Of a stretch of DNA of 45,018 bases, positions 17,320 to 28,034 are shown piece by piece (positions within the stretch are counted from its first letter, which is position 1; every line of letters starts with the position of its first letter). Source of the DNA: Fulvivirga sp. (GTDB lineage Bacteria > Bacteroidota > Bacteroidia > Cytophagales > Cyclobacteriaceae). The translations under genes were made by a program, and so were the position numbers. Where the stretch lies: assembly GCA_028280565.1 (NCBI GenBank), contig JANQLQ010000231.1:1-45018 (forward strand), given 5' to 3'. Below the pieces are notes generated by a model. That model worked only from the letters and a program-made list of their open reading frames with translations. It was not told the origin of the DNA and made no database searches.

Positions 17320-17391
17320 ACCTTGGAGCTAGGCAGTCATATTTCGCCATTTACAACACCCACCATGGCAAACTAGAGGGTTCTTATTCGC

Positions 17392-18579
17392 TCAAAGCAC
17401 AAACCCCGCTATAAGGCCTACGACAATGATCAACGGCGCAGGCACCTTCGTAAAGGTCAATATTCCAAAAGTGCCTAACACGATCAGAAGGTTCTGAATG
17501 CTGTTTTCCAAAGGAATGAACATCAGCAATGCTGCCGCAATTACCATACCCGTGCTGGCGGCATTAATCCCTTCCAGCGAGGCTTTTATGATCCGGTATT
17601 TTTTTAACCCTTCCCAAAAACGGATCACAAAGAATATCAAGAACGTACCGGGCAGAAAAATTCCAAGCGCAGCCGCCAGCGCACCAACAATTTCCCCGCC
17701 TACCCCGAAGTTCCGCATCGAAAGAGAGCCGATGTAGGCACAAAAGGAAAATACGGGCCCGGGGAGTGATTGCATGAGCGCATACCCGGAAAGGAACTCC
17801 TCGGAACTCAGGTAATGTTTGAATTCGACAAATTCCGTATACAAAAATGGGATCAGGACCTGGCCCCCTCCAAAAATTAGGGACCCACTCCTATAAAAAT
17901 TCTCAAAAAGCCGGAAAGGTAATAAGCCGGGTTCGTTCCTAGTAAAAGCACCGATCAAAGCGGCACCTATAAATACAGCGGACCATAAAATGAAATTTGA
18001 CCACTGGATCTTTATCCTATCTTTCTCTTCAATGGGCTGGGCCTTGTATTTAAACGCCGTGATCCCTCCACTGATGATCAAAAGTAACGGGAAGACAAAA
18101 GGAGACCGGAGAAGGAAAGAGCCTACCGCTGCCATCAGCATAAGCGCTATGGCTGTCTTGGTCTTGATCACCTTTTGAGCAATCCGCAGGGCGGCATACC
18201 CTACAAAACCCACAGCCATAGGCTGTATGTACTTGGTAAATGCTATGGACATCTCCTTTTCTTGCAAATTGCTCATTACCACGGCAGCTGTGGTCATTAT
18301 AGACACCGCGGGGAACATCCATATCAATAGTGTTAGATAGGCAAGGTTAGGCCCTCCAATTTTAAATCCAACGGCAGTGATGGTCTGGGTGGAAGTGGGT
18401 CCGGGCAGAATTTGGCACAAAGCGGTCAACTCCACTAAATCATCCTCAGATAGGTAGCCCCTTTTTTTGACCAGTAGATCCAAAAACATGGCAAAATGAG
18501 CCTGTGGACCTCCGAAAGCCGATATAGATAAGATAAATACGTCCCTAAGAAAAATGTAATATCGTACTCTTTTGAACAC
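17392..18579 (-). CDS. chrA: CHR-family chromate/anion transporter
   Basis: A 395-residue inner-membrane protein with two homologous CHR halves, the long-chain form of the chromate ion transporter family. Half one carries FGGPQAH (22-28) and LPGP (58-61); half two repeats them as FGGGQVLIP (236-244) and LPGP (272-275). Hydrophobic helices fill the rest. Well-studied members export chromate, but many uncharacterised ones may move other anions. The start is a GTG (complement of 18577-18579). It follows the oxygenase gene by 31 bases in the same direction, so the two probably form an operon. Both neighbouring intergenic ends carry repeats or terminators. Confidence 0.88.
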   Translation of the reverse strand: MFKRVRYYIFLRDVFILSISAFGGPQAHFAMFLDLLVKKRGYLSEDDLVELTALCQILPGPTSTQTITAVGFKIGGPNLAYLTLLIWMFPAVSIMTTAAVVMSNLQEKEMSIAFTKYIQPMAVGFVGYAALRIAQKVIKTKTAIALMLMAAVGSFLLRSPFVFPLLLIISGGITAFKYKAQPIEEKDRIKIQWSNFILWSAVFIGAALIGAFTRNEPGLLPFRLFENFYRSGSLIFGGGQVLIPFLYTEFVEFKHYLSSEEFLSGYALMQSLPGPVFSFCAYIGSLSMRNFGVGGEIVGALAAALGIFLPGTFLIFFVIRFWEGLKKYRIIKASLEGINAASTGMVIAAALLMFIPLENSIQNLLIVLGTFGILTFTKVPAPLIIVVGLIAGFVL

Positions 18580-18610
18580 GTAATAGTTACATTATTTTCA
18601 CGAGTTGAAG

Positions 18611-19585
18611 TTATTTTTTCTTCAAGCCTATCTCCGCTAACCGTTGGTTTAAAAACTCTCCTGCTGTTATATCTTCAAACTGCTTTTTATTATTTTCATC
18701 AATACAATTCGCTAGGCACGACAGGTCCATTTCTGCCCTGGGGTGCATGAAGAATGGGATCGAGAACCTGCTAGATCTCATCATCTCCTTCGGCGGGTTC
18801 ACCACACGGTGTATGGTAGACTTTAGCTTGCCATTGGTCAATCGCTCCAACATATCCCCTACATTCACCACCAATTGCTCAGGAAGAGCCGTTATAGGAA
18901 TCCATTTCCCATCTTTTCTTAACACCTGCAAGCCATCCGCACTGGCCCCCATAAGTAATGTGATCAGGTTGATATCTCCATGTTCCGCTGCACGTACAGC
19001 ATCTGCAGGCACTGAATCAGGGTCGTCAATGGGGAAATAATGAATGGGGCGTAGAATACTGTTTCCATTCTTAACCTTCCCATCGAAATAGTTTTTTTCC
19101 AAGCCCAAATACAATGCTATGGCACGAAGCATTTCCATTCCCGTTTGCTCTAACCGTCGATACACCTCAAGCCCCACCTCCTGAAGCCCTGGCAATTCTT
19201 CTACCCACACGTTACCAGGATACTCCGATTTTATCGGGTCGCCGTCTGTTACCTCTTGTCCTATATGGTAAAATTCTTTTAAATCACCCGTAGTTCTACC
19301 CTTCGCATGTTCTTTACCTTTGCCAATATATCCGCGTTGGCCGGCCATCCCTTCTATCTCGTATTTGTTTTTTACTTCTTCGGGCAGATGGAAAAACTTT
19401 TTCATGACCTCATAAAGCTGTTCGGAAAGGTCATCGGTGAGATAGTGGTTTTTTATAGCTACAAACCCAATGGTATTATATGCCTCCCCCAGGTCCTCTA
19501 CAAATTTCTTTTGCTGCTCAGCCGTACCCGTGGTGAAATGTGCTAGATCCAGCGAAGGTATTTCATCATATAACCTTGAACTCAT
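18611..19585 (-). CDS. 2-oxoglutarate/Fe(II)-dependent oxygenase, isopenicillin N synthase family
   Basis: A non-haem iron oxygenase of 324 residues. The N-terminal DIOX_N region includes EIPSLDL and the GFVAIKNH motif. The iron ligands are His202 and Asp204 (HGD) and His259 (HRVVNP), and Arg273/Ser275 (RFS) would hold 2-oxoglutarate. The true substrate cannot be told. The start at 19585 (MSSRLYDEIPSLDL) gives the usual N-terminus; a further in-frame ATG at 19672 adds 29 residues with no family likeness. It probably leads the unit with the CHR transporter downstream. Confidence 0.88.
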   Translation of the reverse strand: MSSRLYDEIPSLDLAHFTTGTAEQQKKFVEDLGEAYNTIGFVAIKNHYLTDDLSEQLYEVMKKFFHLPEEVKNKYEIEGMAGQRGYIGKGKEHAKGRTTGDLKEFYHIGQEVTDGDPIKSEYPGNVWVEELPGLQEVGLEVYRRLEQTGMEMLRAIALYLGLEKNYFDGKVKNGNSILRPIHYFPIDDPDSVPADAVRAAEHGDINLITLLMGASADGLQVLRKDGKWIPITALPEQLVVNVGDMLERLTNGKLKSTIHRVVNPPKEMMRSSRFSIPFFMHPRAEMDLSCLANCIDENNKKQFEDITAGEFLNQRLAEIGLKKK

Positions 19586-19775
19586 AGTCGTTTTTTTAAA
19601 TTCCAGGCAATCCTTTTCAAATCTTCTAGTTACTAAGACCTGGTCAACGCTATGCCGGGTCCATTTTTCCAAAGGGTAACTCCCTTAAGTATGCATTCGC
19701 TTTTCAAACAAGAAGTTTAACTTGTTTTCCCATATAAAACGCTTGAAATTAACCTTTTTAGTGGGAATAAGCTAT

Positions 19776-19807
19776 AAAAAAAGCCTTTAGCTAACAGCTA
19801 AAGGCTT
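19776..19807 (-). terminator. Terminator of the rpsL-rpsG-fusA-rpsJ unit
   Basis: AAGCCTTTAGCT (19781-19792) pairs perfectly with AGCTAAAGGCTT (19796-19807) around a three-base loop. On the minus strand it is followed by a T-run (A-run 19776-19780 on plus). A T-run also follows on the plus side, so it may act in both directions. It lies 42 bases after the rpsJ stop. Confidence 0.9.
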
Positions 19808-19848
19808 TATATTTTTTTACCCGGTCAAATTGATCGAATAAAATCCAG

Positions 19849-20154
19849 TTATACCTTTATTTCAACATCTACACCACTTGGAAGCTCTAGCTTCATCAAT
19901 GCATCCACGGTTTTAGTACTGTTAGAATATATATCCACCAGCCTTTTATACGTGCATAGCTGAAATTGTTCGCGTGACTTTTTATTCACGTGCGGCGACC
20001 TGAGAACGGTGAACTTCTCTTTTACGGTAGGTAAAGGTATGGGTCCACTTACCACGGCACCGGTAGTCTTAACTGCTCTTACGATCTTTTCGGAAGACTT
20101 GTCCACTAAGTTGTGGTCGTAAGATTTTAGTTTTATTCTAATTTTTTGATTCAT
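19849..20154 (-). CDS. rpsJ: 30S ribosomal protein S10
   Basis: S10 is a small-subunit head protein that also joins NusB in antitermination. The 101-residue product is normal in length, with [16 protein letters not shown] at the start and the GPIPLPT and VNKKSREQF motifs. It is the last gene of the str unit, 11 bases after fusA, and a terminator follows at once. The usual next genes (rplC, rplD and the rest of the S10 operon) are not here. Confidence 0.97.
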   Translation of the reverse strand: MNQKIRIKLKSYDHNLVDKSSEKIVRAVKTTGAVVSGPIPLPTVKEKFTVLRSPHVNKKSREQFQLCTYKRLVDIYSNSTKTVDALMKLELPSGVDVEIKV

Positions 20155-20165
20155 GATCTAAACGC

Positions 20166-22274
20166 TTAAGCGGGCTGACCCTTTACACTTGCAATTACAG
20201 TTTCGGCTATATTTTGAGGTACCGGATCATAATGAGAGAACGTTAAAGACGCCGTGGCTCTTCCTGATGTGATCGTTCTTAAATCTGTCACATAACCAAA
20301 TAGCTCGGATAACGGAACATCAGCCTTAATAACTTGGGCTACGCCACGAGTATCCATTCCTTTCATTATACCTCTTCGCTTATTCAGGTCACCTGTAACC
20401 GAACCAGTATATTCATCAGGAGTTACAACCTCCACACCCATGATGGGCTCCAAAAGTACAGGGCTTGCCTTCTTAGCTGCTTCTTTAAAACCGATACGAG
20501 CAGCCAATTCGAAAGAAAGAGAATCCGAATCAACATCGTGAAAGGACCCGTGGTATAATCTCACTTTCATATGATCAATAGGATATCCTGCCAAAGGCCC
20601 ATTGGACATGGCTTGGTTAAAACCTTTTTCCACAGCAGGTATAAATTCTTTAGGGATCACACCTCCAACAATATCATTTTTAAACTGGAGCCCTGATTCT
20701 TCTACATCGTCATCTTTAGGACCTAATTCAAACACGATATCTGCAAACTTACCTCTACCTCCTGTTTGTTTCTTATACACCTCTTTGTGTTCCACGACTT
20801 TTCTTAAAGCCTCCTTGTAGGCCACTTGAGGGGCACCTTGGTTGATCTCAACCTTGAATTCTCTTTTCAGGCGGTCAATAATGATATCAAGATGAAGCTC
20901 TCCCATCCCTTTAAGGATCGTTTGGCCTGTATCTTGATCTGTTTCTACCTGTAAGGTAGGATCTTCCTCTATTAATTTACCAATAGCGATACCAAGTTTG
21001 TCTACATCCGCCTGCGCTTTGGGTTCAATGGCGTAACCAATCACAGGTTCAGGGAAGATCATGGATTCAAGTACCACACGGTTCTTCTCATCACATAAGG
21101 TATCTCCCGTTTTGATATCTTTAAACCCTACAACGGCCCCAATATCTCCGCAATGCAACTGATCTATCTGGTTTTGCTTATTAGCATGCATCTGGAATAT
21201 ACGCGATATCCTTTCTTTCTTCTCCGTTCGGGTGTTAAATATGTAAGAACCGGAATTCAACATACCCGAATATGACCTAATAAAACACAACCTACCTACA
21301 AATGGATCTGTAGCGATCTTGAATGCCAAAGCCGAAAAAGGTGCCTCCGGATCAGGAGCAATACTCACCTTTTCATCCGTTGCAGGGTTAGTACCGGTGA
21401 TGTTATCCCTATCCAAAGGAGAAGGTAACAATTCCATCACGTAATTCAGCATGGTTTGAACCCCTTTGTTCTTAAAGGCGGATCCACACATCATTGGCAC
21501 AAAGGCTAAGTCGATAGTAGCGGCTCTTAACGCGGCTATGATCTCTTCTTTTGTGATGGAATCAGGGTCTTCGAAATATTTTTCCATCAGCCCGTCATCG
21601 TATTCTGCTACGGACTCCACAAGGTTCTCCCTATATTCATTCACCTCTTCTACCATATCCGCCGGAATATCGATCTCCTCGTAGGTCATCCCTTTGTCGT
21701 CTTCATTCCAGACAATGGCTTTATTTTCTACAAGATCAACTACTCCTTTAAAGGAGTCTTCGGCCCCGATCGGCAACTGCAAAGGTACAGCCTTGGTCCC
21801 CAACATTTCCTTAACTTGCTTACACACGTTAAGAAAATCCGCACCGGCGCGATCCATTTTATTGACAAAGCCGATACGCGCTACTTTATAGTTATCCGCT
21901 AGTCGCCAGTTCGTCTCTGACTGCGGCTCCACTCCATCTACTGCACTAAAGAGAAACACCAAACCATCAAGAACCCTTAACGACCGGTTTACCTCTACGG
22001 TAAAGTCAACGTGCCCAGGAGTATCAATGATATTGATATGATATTCATTGTCTTTGTAAGGCCAGAACACGGTAGTGGCTGCTGAAGTGATCGTGATCCC
22101 CCGCTCTTGCTCTTGTTCCATCCAGTCCATCGTGGCCGCCCCGTCGTGAACCTCTCCTATTTTATGGCTTACTCCCGTGTAATAGAGGATCCTCTCCGTG
22201 GTAGTCGTCTTACCCGCGTCAATGTGCGCCGCAATACCGATATTGCGCGTATATTTTAAGTTTCTCTTTGCCAT
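20166..22274 (-). CDS. fusA: Elongation factor G
   Basis: GTPase that drives ribosomal translocation. The 702-residue product has the complete G domain: AHIDAGKT (16-23), DTPGH (84-88) and NKMD (138-141). Domains II-V follow, including the late region with [10 protein letters not shown]-type sequence and a normal C-terminus. It sits 18 bases after rpsG. No features of the fusidic-acid-type or tetracycline-protection paralogues were noticed. Confidence 0.97.
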   Translation of the reverse strand: MAKRNLKYTRNIGIAAHIDAGKTTTTERILYYTGVSHKIGEVHDGAATMDWMEQEQERGITITSAATTVFWPYKDNEYHINIIDTPGHVDFTVEVNRSLRVLDGLVFLFSAVDGVEPQSETNWRLADNYKVARIGFVNKMDRAGADFLNVCKQVKEMLGTKAVPLQLPIGAEDSFKGVVDLVENKAIVWNEDDKGMTYEEIDIPADMVEEVNEYRENLVESVAEYDDGLMEKYFEDPDSITKEEIIAALRAATIDLAFVPMMCGSAFKNKGVQTMLNYVMELLPSPLDRDNITGTNPATDEKVSIAPDPEAPFSALAFKIATDPFVGRLCFIRSYSGMLNSGSYIFNTRTEKKERISRIFQMHANKQNQIDQLHCGDIGAVVGFKDIKTGDTLCDEKNRVVLESMIFPEPVIGYAIEPKAQADVDKLGIAIGKLIEEDPTLQVETDQDTGQTILKGMGELHLDIIIDRLKREFKVEINQGAPQVAYKEALRKVVEHKEVYKKQTGGRGKFADIVFELGPKDDDVEESGLQFKNDIVGGVIPKEFIPAVEKGFNQAMSNGPLAGYPIDHMKVRLYHGSFHDVDSDSLSFELAARIGFKEAAKKASPVLLEPIMGVEVVTPDEYTGSVTGDLNKRRGIMKGMDTRGVAQVIKADVPLSELFGYVTDLRTITSGRATASLTFSHYDPVPQNIAETVIASVKGQPA

Positions 22275-22292
22275 TATTTTGGTAGGTAGTTA

Positions 22293-22760
22293 TTAGAATC
22301 TGAAATGAGAAAATGCTTTATTCGCTTCTGCCATCCTATGTGTATCGTCCTTTTTCTTAACGGCAGCACCTTCTCCTTTGGAGGCCGCTAAGATTTCACC
22401 CGCTAACCTTTCTTTCATTGTTTTCTCTCCTCGCAGCCTCGCATACCGGATCAACCACTTGATTCCCAGCGTGATCTTGCGGTCAGGTCTTACTTCCATA
22501 GGTACTTGGAATGTAGCACCCCCTACCCTGCGACTCTTTACTTCTACGCTCGGCATTACATTGTTGAGCGCTTTTTTCCATAGTTCAAGACCGTTCTCTC
22601 CAGACTTGTTCTCTACTTGACCTACAGCTTCGTAGAATATGGTATAAGCTTTACTTTTCTTCCCGTCTATCATCAGACAGTTAACAAATCTTGTTACCAA
22701 TGTATCCCTGAATTTGGGATCAGGAAGGACGTACCTTTTTTTAGGTTTGGCTTTTCTCAT
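22293..22760 (-). CDS. rpsG: 30S ribosomal protein S7
   Basis: S7 starts assembly of the 30S head and binds 16S rRNA. The 155-residue product has the [17 protein letters not shown] start and the [19 protein letters not shown] core motif. Thirteen bases separate it from rpsL and 18 from fusA. Confidence 0.97.
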   Translation of the reverse strand: MRKAKPKKRYVLPDPKFRDTLVTRFVNCLMIDGKKSKAYTIFYEAVGQVENKSGENGLELWKKALNNVMPSVEVKSRRVGGATFQVPMEVRPDRKITLGIKWLIRYARLRGEKTMKERLAGEILAASKGEGAAVKKKDDTHRMAEANKAFSHFRF

Positions 22761-22773
22761 TTTCTACTGTAAT

Positions 22774-23148
22774 TTATTTTTTTGGCCTTTTAGCACCGTA
22801 TTTAGATCTTCTCTGCAGCCTACCGTTCACACCAGCCGTATCCAACGCACCACGAATGATATGGTAACGAACCCCGGGTAAATCTTTCACCCGGCCACCA
22901 CGAATGAGCACGATCGAGTGCTCTTGCAGGTTATGTCCCTCACCCGGGATATAAGCATTCACCTCTTTACCATTGGTCAATCGTACCCTGGCTACTTTGC
23001 GCATCGCCGAATTCGGTTTTTTAGGTGTTGTCGTGTACACCCTGGTACAAACCCCTCGCCTTTGTGGACATGAATCCAGGGCCGGTGATTTTGACTTCGA
23101 GACTAAGCTCTTCCTGCCCTTCCTTACCAATTGTTGAATAGTAGGCAT
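22774..23148 (-). CDS. rpsL: 30S ribosomal protein S12
   Basis: S12 sits at the decoding centre and is the classical streptomycin-resistance locus. The 124-residue product has the [11 protein letters not shown] start and the [17 protein letters not shown] core, where the key Lys of PKKPNS is the wild-type residue. It heads the str unit, preceded by a clear promoter. Confidence 0.97.
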   Translation of the reverse strand: MPTIQQLVRKGRKSLVSKSKSPALDSCPQRRGVCTRVYTTTPKKPNSAMRKVARVRLTNGKEVNAYIPGEGHNLQEHSIVLIRGGRVKDLPGVRYHIIRGALDTAGVNGRLQRRSKYGAKRPKK

Positions 23149-23192
23149 CTATATTTTCTTCTTAGTTATTATACGTTTCAAAATTCGGACTG

Positions 23193-23223
23193 CAAAGGTA
23201 TAAAAAGCCCTTCACTAAACAAA
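23193..23223 (-). promoter_or_regulatory. Promoter of the rpsL unit
   Basis: On the minus strand, TTTG (complement of 23220-23223), a 19-base spacer, and TACCTTTG (complement of 23193-23200) match the Bacteroidota consensus exactly. It lies 45 bases before the rpsL ATG and downstream of the terminator that closes the RNA polymerase unit. Confidence 0.8.
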
Positions 23224-23265
23224 TAAATTCAATTTAATTAATCATGACTATCCGCACTCCAAAAA

Positions 23266-23326
23266 TCAAAAAAACGATTTACGGTCCTATAAGTGTTGTA
23301 TAAAACAACAGGTCCCGTAAATCGTT
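23266..23326 (-). terminator. Terminator of the secE-rpoC-DUF3467 unit
   Basis: AACGATTTACGG (23273-23284) pairs with CCGTAAATCGTT (23315-23326). A second stem (TGTTGT/ACAACA) lies inside the loop. On the minus strand a run of T follows. It lies ten bases after the DUF3467 stop. Confidence 0.88.
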
Positions 23327-23335
23327 CAAATTAAT

Positions 23336-23665
23336 TTATGCTTCTCCTATCGTGCCGCCAAAGTTAATGGGGAACTTAGGAGCTTCTTCTGTCTTTTTGA
23401 TCGCACCGAATGTGTCTTCGTATTTTTGAATGTTATCATTCAATGCATTCAATAGCCTTTTGGCATGCTCCGGCGTGATGACGATCCTCGACTTCACTTT
23501 CGCCTTCGGCACACCTGGCATCAACCGGATAAAGTCGATGACAAACTCACTGTTAGAATGGGCGATCATAGCCAGGTTAGCATATTCACCTTCCGCTATC
23601 TCCTCGGATAACTCGATATTGATCTGGTTAGGATTCCCTTTCTTCTCTTTATTCTCCTCGGCCAT
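23336..23665 (-). CDS. DUF3467 domain protein
   Basis: A 109-residue soluble protein recognised as DUF3467, a small family with no assigned function. The visible motifs are EGEYANLAMIAHSNSEFVIDFIRLMPGVPKAKVKSRIVITPEHAKRLL-type, here read in blocks from about residue 25 to 78, with an acidic/lysine N-terminus. Its ATG shares one base with the rpoC stop, so it is translationally coupled to RNA polymerase beta' and is the last gene before the terminator. That position suggests a role linked to transcription, but this is inference. Confidence 0.85.
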   Translation of the reverse strand: MAEENKEKKGNPNQINIELSEEIAEGEYANLAMIAHSNSEFVIDFIRLMPGVPKAKVKSRIVITPEHAKRLLNALNDNIQKYEDTFGAIKKTEEAPKFPINFGGTIGEA

Positions 23666-26600
23666 TAATTGTCCTCCTGCAGTTGTTTTTGTTGATCAAC
23701 ACTTTCGTTGGCAGACACTAGTTGGTCATATTCTGCATGAGAACCTACAATCAGCTTATTGAATCGTCTTTGACCTGTACCCGCTGGGATCAGGTGTCCT
23801 ACAATTACATTTTCTTTTAAGCCGAGCAATTGATCCGCCTTACCCCTGATCGCCGCTTCACTCAATACTTTAGTGGTCTCCTGGAACGACGCCGCTGACA
23901 AGAAACTTTCTGTCTTCAATGAAGCTTGGGTGATCCCTTGGAGAGTAGGCTTAGAGACCGCAGGCATAGCATCTCTTACTTCGACTAACTTTAGATCCTT
24001 TCGCTTAAGCGTAGAGTTCTCATCTCGAAGTTCCCTTGCCGTTACGATCTGGCCCGGCTTGAGATTTTCAGAATCCCCGGCATCTGTGATGACCTTTTTA
24101 TCCAAGACCATATCGTTTTCTTCGCCAAAGACAAACTTGTCAACACTCTCACCAGTCAAGAAACTCGTATCGCCCGGATCAAGGATCTGTACCTTTTGCA
24201 TCATTTGGCTTACAATAGCTTCGATGTGCTTATCGTTGATCTTCACACCTTGTAGCCTATATACTTCTTGGATCTCATTGACCAAATACTCCTGCACTGC
24301 GGTGGGGCCTTTGATCGCTAAGATGTCAGAAGGTGTGATAGCACCGTCAGATAGCGGGTACCCTGCTCTCACGAAGTCATTATCCTGTACGAGGATGTGC
24401 TTTGAAAGTGGCACCAAGTATCTCTTCTTCACTCCATCTTTGGATTCTATAAAGATCTCACGGTTACCTCTCTTGATACCACCGTAAGTAACCACACCAT
24501 CAATCTCACTCACAACGGCAGGATTTGAAGGGTTTCGCGCTTCGAATAGTTCCGTTACCCTTGGCAGACCCCCAGTGATATCCCTGGATTTACCCATGGT
24601 TCTCGGTATCTTCGCCAGGATCTGTCCCGCTTTTATTTTTTGTCCTTCTTCTACGGAAAGGTGCGCACCCACCGGTATGTTATATCCCTTAGAGTCGTTT
24701 TTACCCACCACTACTACAGCGGGATTCTTCGTCTTATCCTTCGTATCGGTGATCACTTTTTCCCTGTGACCTGTCTGCTCATCTGACTCTTCTTTATATG
24801 TGATGCCTTCAATGATCGATTCAAACTCAATAGAACCGTCAAACTCTGAAAGGATCACGGCGTTGTAAGGATCCCAGTAGCACAGTTGCGCTCCTTTTTC
24901 AATTTTTTGGCCGTCTTTCACGGTAATGAATGCGCCGTATGGAACGTGGTTGGATATCAAGACCTTGGTTTTACTGGCGTCCATGATCTTGATCTCACCG
25001 GTCCGTCCCATTACCACGTCCACTTTGTCCCCCTCGTTGTCTATCGTGGAAATGGTCCTGACACCTTCAAACTCGATGACTCCATCAAATTTCGCTTTAA
25101 TGTTAGCGTCTACGGCGATATTAGAAGCAGTACCTCCCACGTGGAAAGTCCTCAACGTAAGCTGCGTTCCTGGCTCACCGATGGACTGTGCGGCAATAAC
25201 ACCCACAGCTTCACCTACGTGGACCATCCTTCCTGTAGAAAGGTTTCGACCGTAGCACTTAGCACACCCACCTTGCTTAGTCTCACAAGTCAGGAGCGAT
25301 CGTATTTCTACTTCTTCAATGCTGGTTTCGTCAATCTTTTTCGCAATATCTTCTGTGATCTCTGCGCCGGATTCACAAATGAGCTCATCGGTGATCGGGT
25401 CGTAGATATCATGAACAGAAACCCTACCGAGGATTCGTTCTGACAAGGGCTCTACGATATCTTCATTATCTTTAAGTGCCGCCACGGTAAGTCCTCTTAG
25501 TGTACCACAGTCTGCTTCTGTGATCACAAGATCTTGCGCTACGTCCACCAATCTCCTAGTAAGATAACCGGCATCCGCAGTTTTAAGGGCGGTATCCGCC
25601 AGGCCTTTCCTAGCACCGTGCGTTGATATAAAGTACTCCAGTACGTCCAGCCCTTCCTTGAAGTTAGACAGGATCGGGTTTTCGATGATCGAACCTACTG
25701 ATCCGGCCAGGTTCTTTTGGGGTTTCGCCATAAGCCCCCGCATTCCACCAAGCTGACGGATCTGCTCCCGGGAGCCCCTAGCCCCAGAGTGCATCATCAT
25801 GTAAATGGAGTTGAAGCCTTGGTCATCCTCTTCCAGCTTCGTCATCAAGGTATTAGTCAGCTGGGTATTGATCCTTGTCCAAATATCGATCACCTGGTTA
25901 TACCTCTCGTTATCCGTGATCAGACCCATGAGGTAGTTATTCCATACGGCATCTACCTCTTCTTTTGCTTGCTGAACGAGCTTTTCTTTCTCCGCCGGCA
26001 CAGCTACATCATTCAGTCCCATGGACAACCCGCCTTTGTAAGCAGACTGGAAGCCTAACTCCTTAATATCGTCTAAGAACTGGGCCGTCCGAGCCATCCC
26101 CGAGATCTTAAATACATCGGAGATAATGGTTTGTAACTTTTTCTTTGTCAACAATTCATCGACAAAACCCACCTCTTCGGGCACGTTTTGGTTGAACAAT
26201 ACTCTCCCGGCGATCGTATCGATCACTTTGGTTTCCAACTCGCCATTCTCATTCCTTACCTTGGTCCGCACCTTAATATGTGCATGCTTGGACAGCTGTC
26301 CTTCGTTCAAGGCGATGATCACCTCTTCGGCGTTATAGAACATCCTTCCCTCCCCGTTAACGGGTTGATCTTTAGTGCCTTTCCTACCTTTCGTCACATA
26401 GTAAAGCCCAAGTACCATATCCTGTGATGGCACAGTGATAGGCGCACCGTTAGCAGGGTTCAAGATATTATGTGATGAAAGCATCAGCAAAGATGCTTCC
26501 AATACAGCTTCTTGTCCCAGGGGCACGTGCACCGCCATCTGGTCACCATCAAAGTCAGCGTTAAAAGCGGTACACACCAAAGGATGAAGCTGTATGGCTT

Positions 26601-27975
26601 TTCCTTCGATAAGTTTAGGCTGGAAGGCCTGGATACCCAACCTGTGGAGTGTCGGGGCCCGGTTAAGTAGAACCGGGTGACCTTTCAGCACATTTTCAAG
26701 GATATCCCAAACCACGGGATCTTTCCTATCAACTATTTTCTTGGCGGATTTAACCGTTTTTACAATTCCTCTCTCGATCAATTTGCGGATAATGAACGGC
26801 TTGAAAAGCTCAGCAGCCATATCTTTTGGCAGACCGCATTCGTGCAGCTTCAACTCAGGCCCCACTACGATCACTGACCGGCCCGAGTAATCCACACGTT
26901 TTCCTAAGAGGTTCTGACGGAAACGACCTTGTTTACCCTTAAGCATATCGCTAAGAGATTTCAGGGCCCGGTTTCCATCCGAACGTACGGCATTCACCTT
27001 CCTGGAATTATCAAAAAGCGAATCGACAGCCTCCTGCAGCATCCTTTTTTCATTTCTCAGGATGACCTCGGGAGCCTTAATGTCAATTAGACGCTTGAGG
27101 CGATTATTCCTGATAATAACCCTCCTATACAGGTCGTTCAGATCGGAAGTAGCGAATCTACCTCCATCCAACGGCACCAATGGCCTTAGTTCAGGCGGTA
27201 TCACGGGCACCATACGGATCACCATCCACTCGGGACGGTTTTCTATCCGGGTGCGTGCGTCCCGGAAAGCCTCTACGACTTTAAGCCTTTTCAAGGCCTC
27301 GGCTTTTCTTTGCTGCGAGGTATCGGTAGCAGCTTGGTGTCTTAAATCATATGAAAGGGTGTCCAAATCGAGCCTGGCCAGTAACATTTCAAGAGCCTCA
27401 GCTCCCATCTTGGCGATAAATTTTTGCGGATCATCATCGTCCAACAGTTGGTTTTCCCTAGGTAGCTTATCCAAGATATCCAGGTATTCGTCTTCCGTGA
27501 GAAAATCCATGTAAGCCAGGCCATCCTCTTCTTTGATACCGGCCTGGATCACCGCGTATCTTTCATAATAAATGATCTGGTCTAGTTTTTTGGTAGGCAG
27601 CCCTAAGAGATACCCTATCTTATTAGGCAGTGATTTGAAATACCAGATATGCGCTACGGGAACTACCAATTCGATATGTCCCATTCTTTCACGACGCACT
27701 TTCTTTTCCGTTACCTCAACACCACATCGATCGCAAATGATCCCTTTATATCGTATCCTTTTATATTTACCACAGTGACATTCCCAATCTTTGACCGGGC
27801 CGAAGATCCGCTCACAGAATAGCCCTCCCATCTCGGGCTTATAGGTCCGGTAGTTGATCGTCTCGGGCTGGGTAACTTCCCCGTGGGAGCTTTCGAGGAT
27901 CGATTCCGGGGAAGCCAGGCTGATGGTAACTTTAGAAAAATCGTTATTTAACTTTTTGTTTTTTCTGAACGACAT
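23665..27975 (-). CDS. rpoC: DNA-directed RNA polymerase subunit beta'
   Basis: Largest subunit of RNA polymerase. The 1436-residue product has the N-terminal zinc ribbon (Cys66, Cys68, Cys81, Cys84), the catalytic magnesium loop NADFDGD (472-478), the bridge-helix region, and the second zinc site with [11 protein letters not shown] near residue 880. The start at 27975 ([16 protein letters not shown]) gives the usual Bacteroidota N-terminus. Another ATG seven codons upstream (27996) lies beside the hairpin between rpoB and rpoC and is less likely. The gene is intact, with no frame break. Confidence 0.97.
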   Translation of the reverse strand: MSFRKNKKLNNDFSKVTISLASPESILESSHGEVTQPETINYRTYKPEMGGLFCERIFGPVKDWECHCGKYKRIRYKGIICDRCGVEVTEKKVRRERMGHIELVVPVAHIWYFKSLPNKIGYLLGLPTKKLDQIIYYERYAVIQAGIKEEDGLAYMDFLTEDEYLDILDKLPRENQLLDDDDPQKFIAKMGAEALEMLLARLDLDTLSYDLRHQAATDTSQQRKAEALKRLKVVEAFRDARTRIENRPEWMVIRMVPVIPPELRPLVPLDGGRFATSDLNDLYRRVIIRNNRLKRLIDIKAPEVILRNEKRMLQEAVDSLFDNSRKVNAVRSDGNRALKSLSDMLKGKQGRFRQNLLGKRVDYSGRSVIVVGPELKLHECGLPKDMAAELFKPFIIRKLIERGIVKTVKSAKKIVDRKDPVVWDILENVLKGHPVLLNRAPTLHRLGIQAFQPKLIEGKAIQLHPLVCTAFNADFDGDQMAVHVPLGQEAVLEASLLMLSSHNILNPANGAPITVPSQDMVLGLYYVTKGRKGTKDQPVNGEGRMFYNAEEVIIALNEGQLSKHAHIKVRTKVRNENGELETKVIDTIAGRVLFNQNVPEEVGFVDELLTKKKLQTIISDVFKISGMARTAQFLDDIKELGFQSAYKGGLSMGLNDVAVPAEKEKLVQQAKEEVDAVWNNYLMGLITDNERYNQVIDIWTRINTQLTNTLMTKLEEDDQGFNSIYMMMHSGARGSREQIRQLGGMRGLMAKPQKNLAGSVGSIIENPILSNFKEGLDVLEYFISTHGARKGLADTALKTADAGYLTRRLVDVAQDLVITEADCGTLRGLTVAALKDNEDIVEPLSERILGRVSVHDIYDPITDELICESGAEITEDIAKKIDETSIEEVEIRSLLTCETKQGGCAKCYGRNLSTGRMVHVGEAVGVIAAQSIGEPGTQLTLRTFHVGGTASNIAVDANIKAKFDGVIEFEGVRTISTIDNEGDKVDVVMGRTGEIKIMDASKTKVLISNHVPYGAFITVKDGQKIEKGAQLCYWDPYNAVILSEFDGSIEFESIIEGITYKEESDEQTGHREKVITDTKDKTKNPAVVVVGKNDSKGYNIPVGAHLSVEEGQKIKAGQILAKIPRTMGKSRDITGGLPRVTELFEARNPSNPAVVSEIDGVVTYGGIKRGNREIFIESKDGVKKRYLVPLSKHILVQDNDFVRAGYPLSDGAITPSDILAIKGPTAVQEYLVNEIQEVYRLQGVKINDKHIEAIVSQMMQKVQILDPGDTSFLTGESVDKFVFGEENDMVLDKKVITDAGDSENLKPGQIVTARELRDENSTLKRKDLKLVEVRDAMPAVSKPTLQGITQASLKTESFLSAASFQETTKVLSEAAIRGKADQLLGLKENVIVGHLIPAGTGQRRFNKLIVGSHAEYDQLVSANESVDQQKQLQEDN

Positions 27976-27999
27976 AGTTTGATGTTTTAATGTCATGGT

Positions 28000-28021
28000 A
28001 CCCGGGCGTACTATCCCGGGT
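28000..28021 (-). promoter_or_regulatory. GC-rich hairpin between rpoB and rpoC
   Basis: ACCCGGG (28000-28006) and CCCGGGT (28015-28021) form a seven-base-pair stem around an eight-base loop. No T-run follows in the direction of transcription, so it is not a terminator. It could be a processing or stability element in the operon message, and it argues that rpoC starts at 27975 rather than 27996. Confidence 0.5.
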
Positions 28022-28034
28022 TTAGTTTAAAATT

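Larger units (their letters stand above)
16701..17391. other. Repeat-bearing intergenic island
   Basis: About 690 bases without a credible gene lie between the TonB terminator and the 3' end of the CHR transporter. The region holds the diverged module at 16881-16960, the 18-bp module at 16995-17012 and copy 2 of the 95-bp repeat at 17225-17319. The only longer reading frame (minus, 17092-17307) runs across the repeat and has no family features. Confidence 0.6.

Noticed and set aside
19586-19672. Longer oxygenase start at 19672
   Set aside because: The extra 29 residues are not like the family, whose N-terminal motif begins right after 19585.
27976-27996. Longer rpoC start at 27996
   Set aside because: It adds seven residues upstream of the conserved N-terminus and sits directly against the rpoB-rpoC hairpin.
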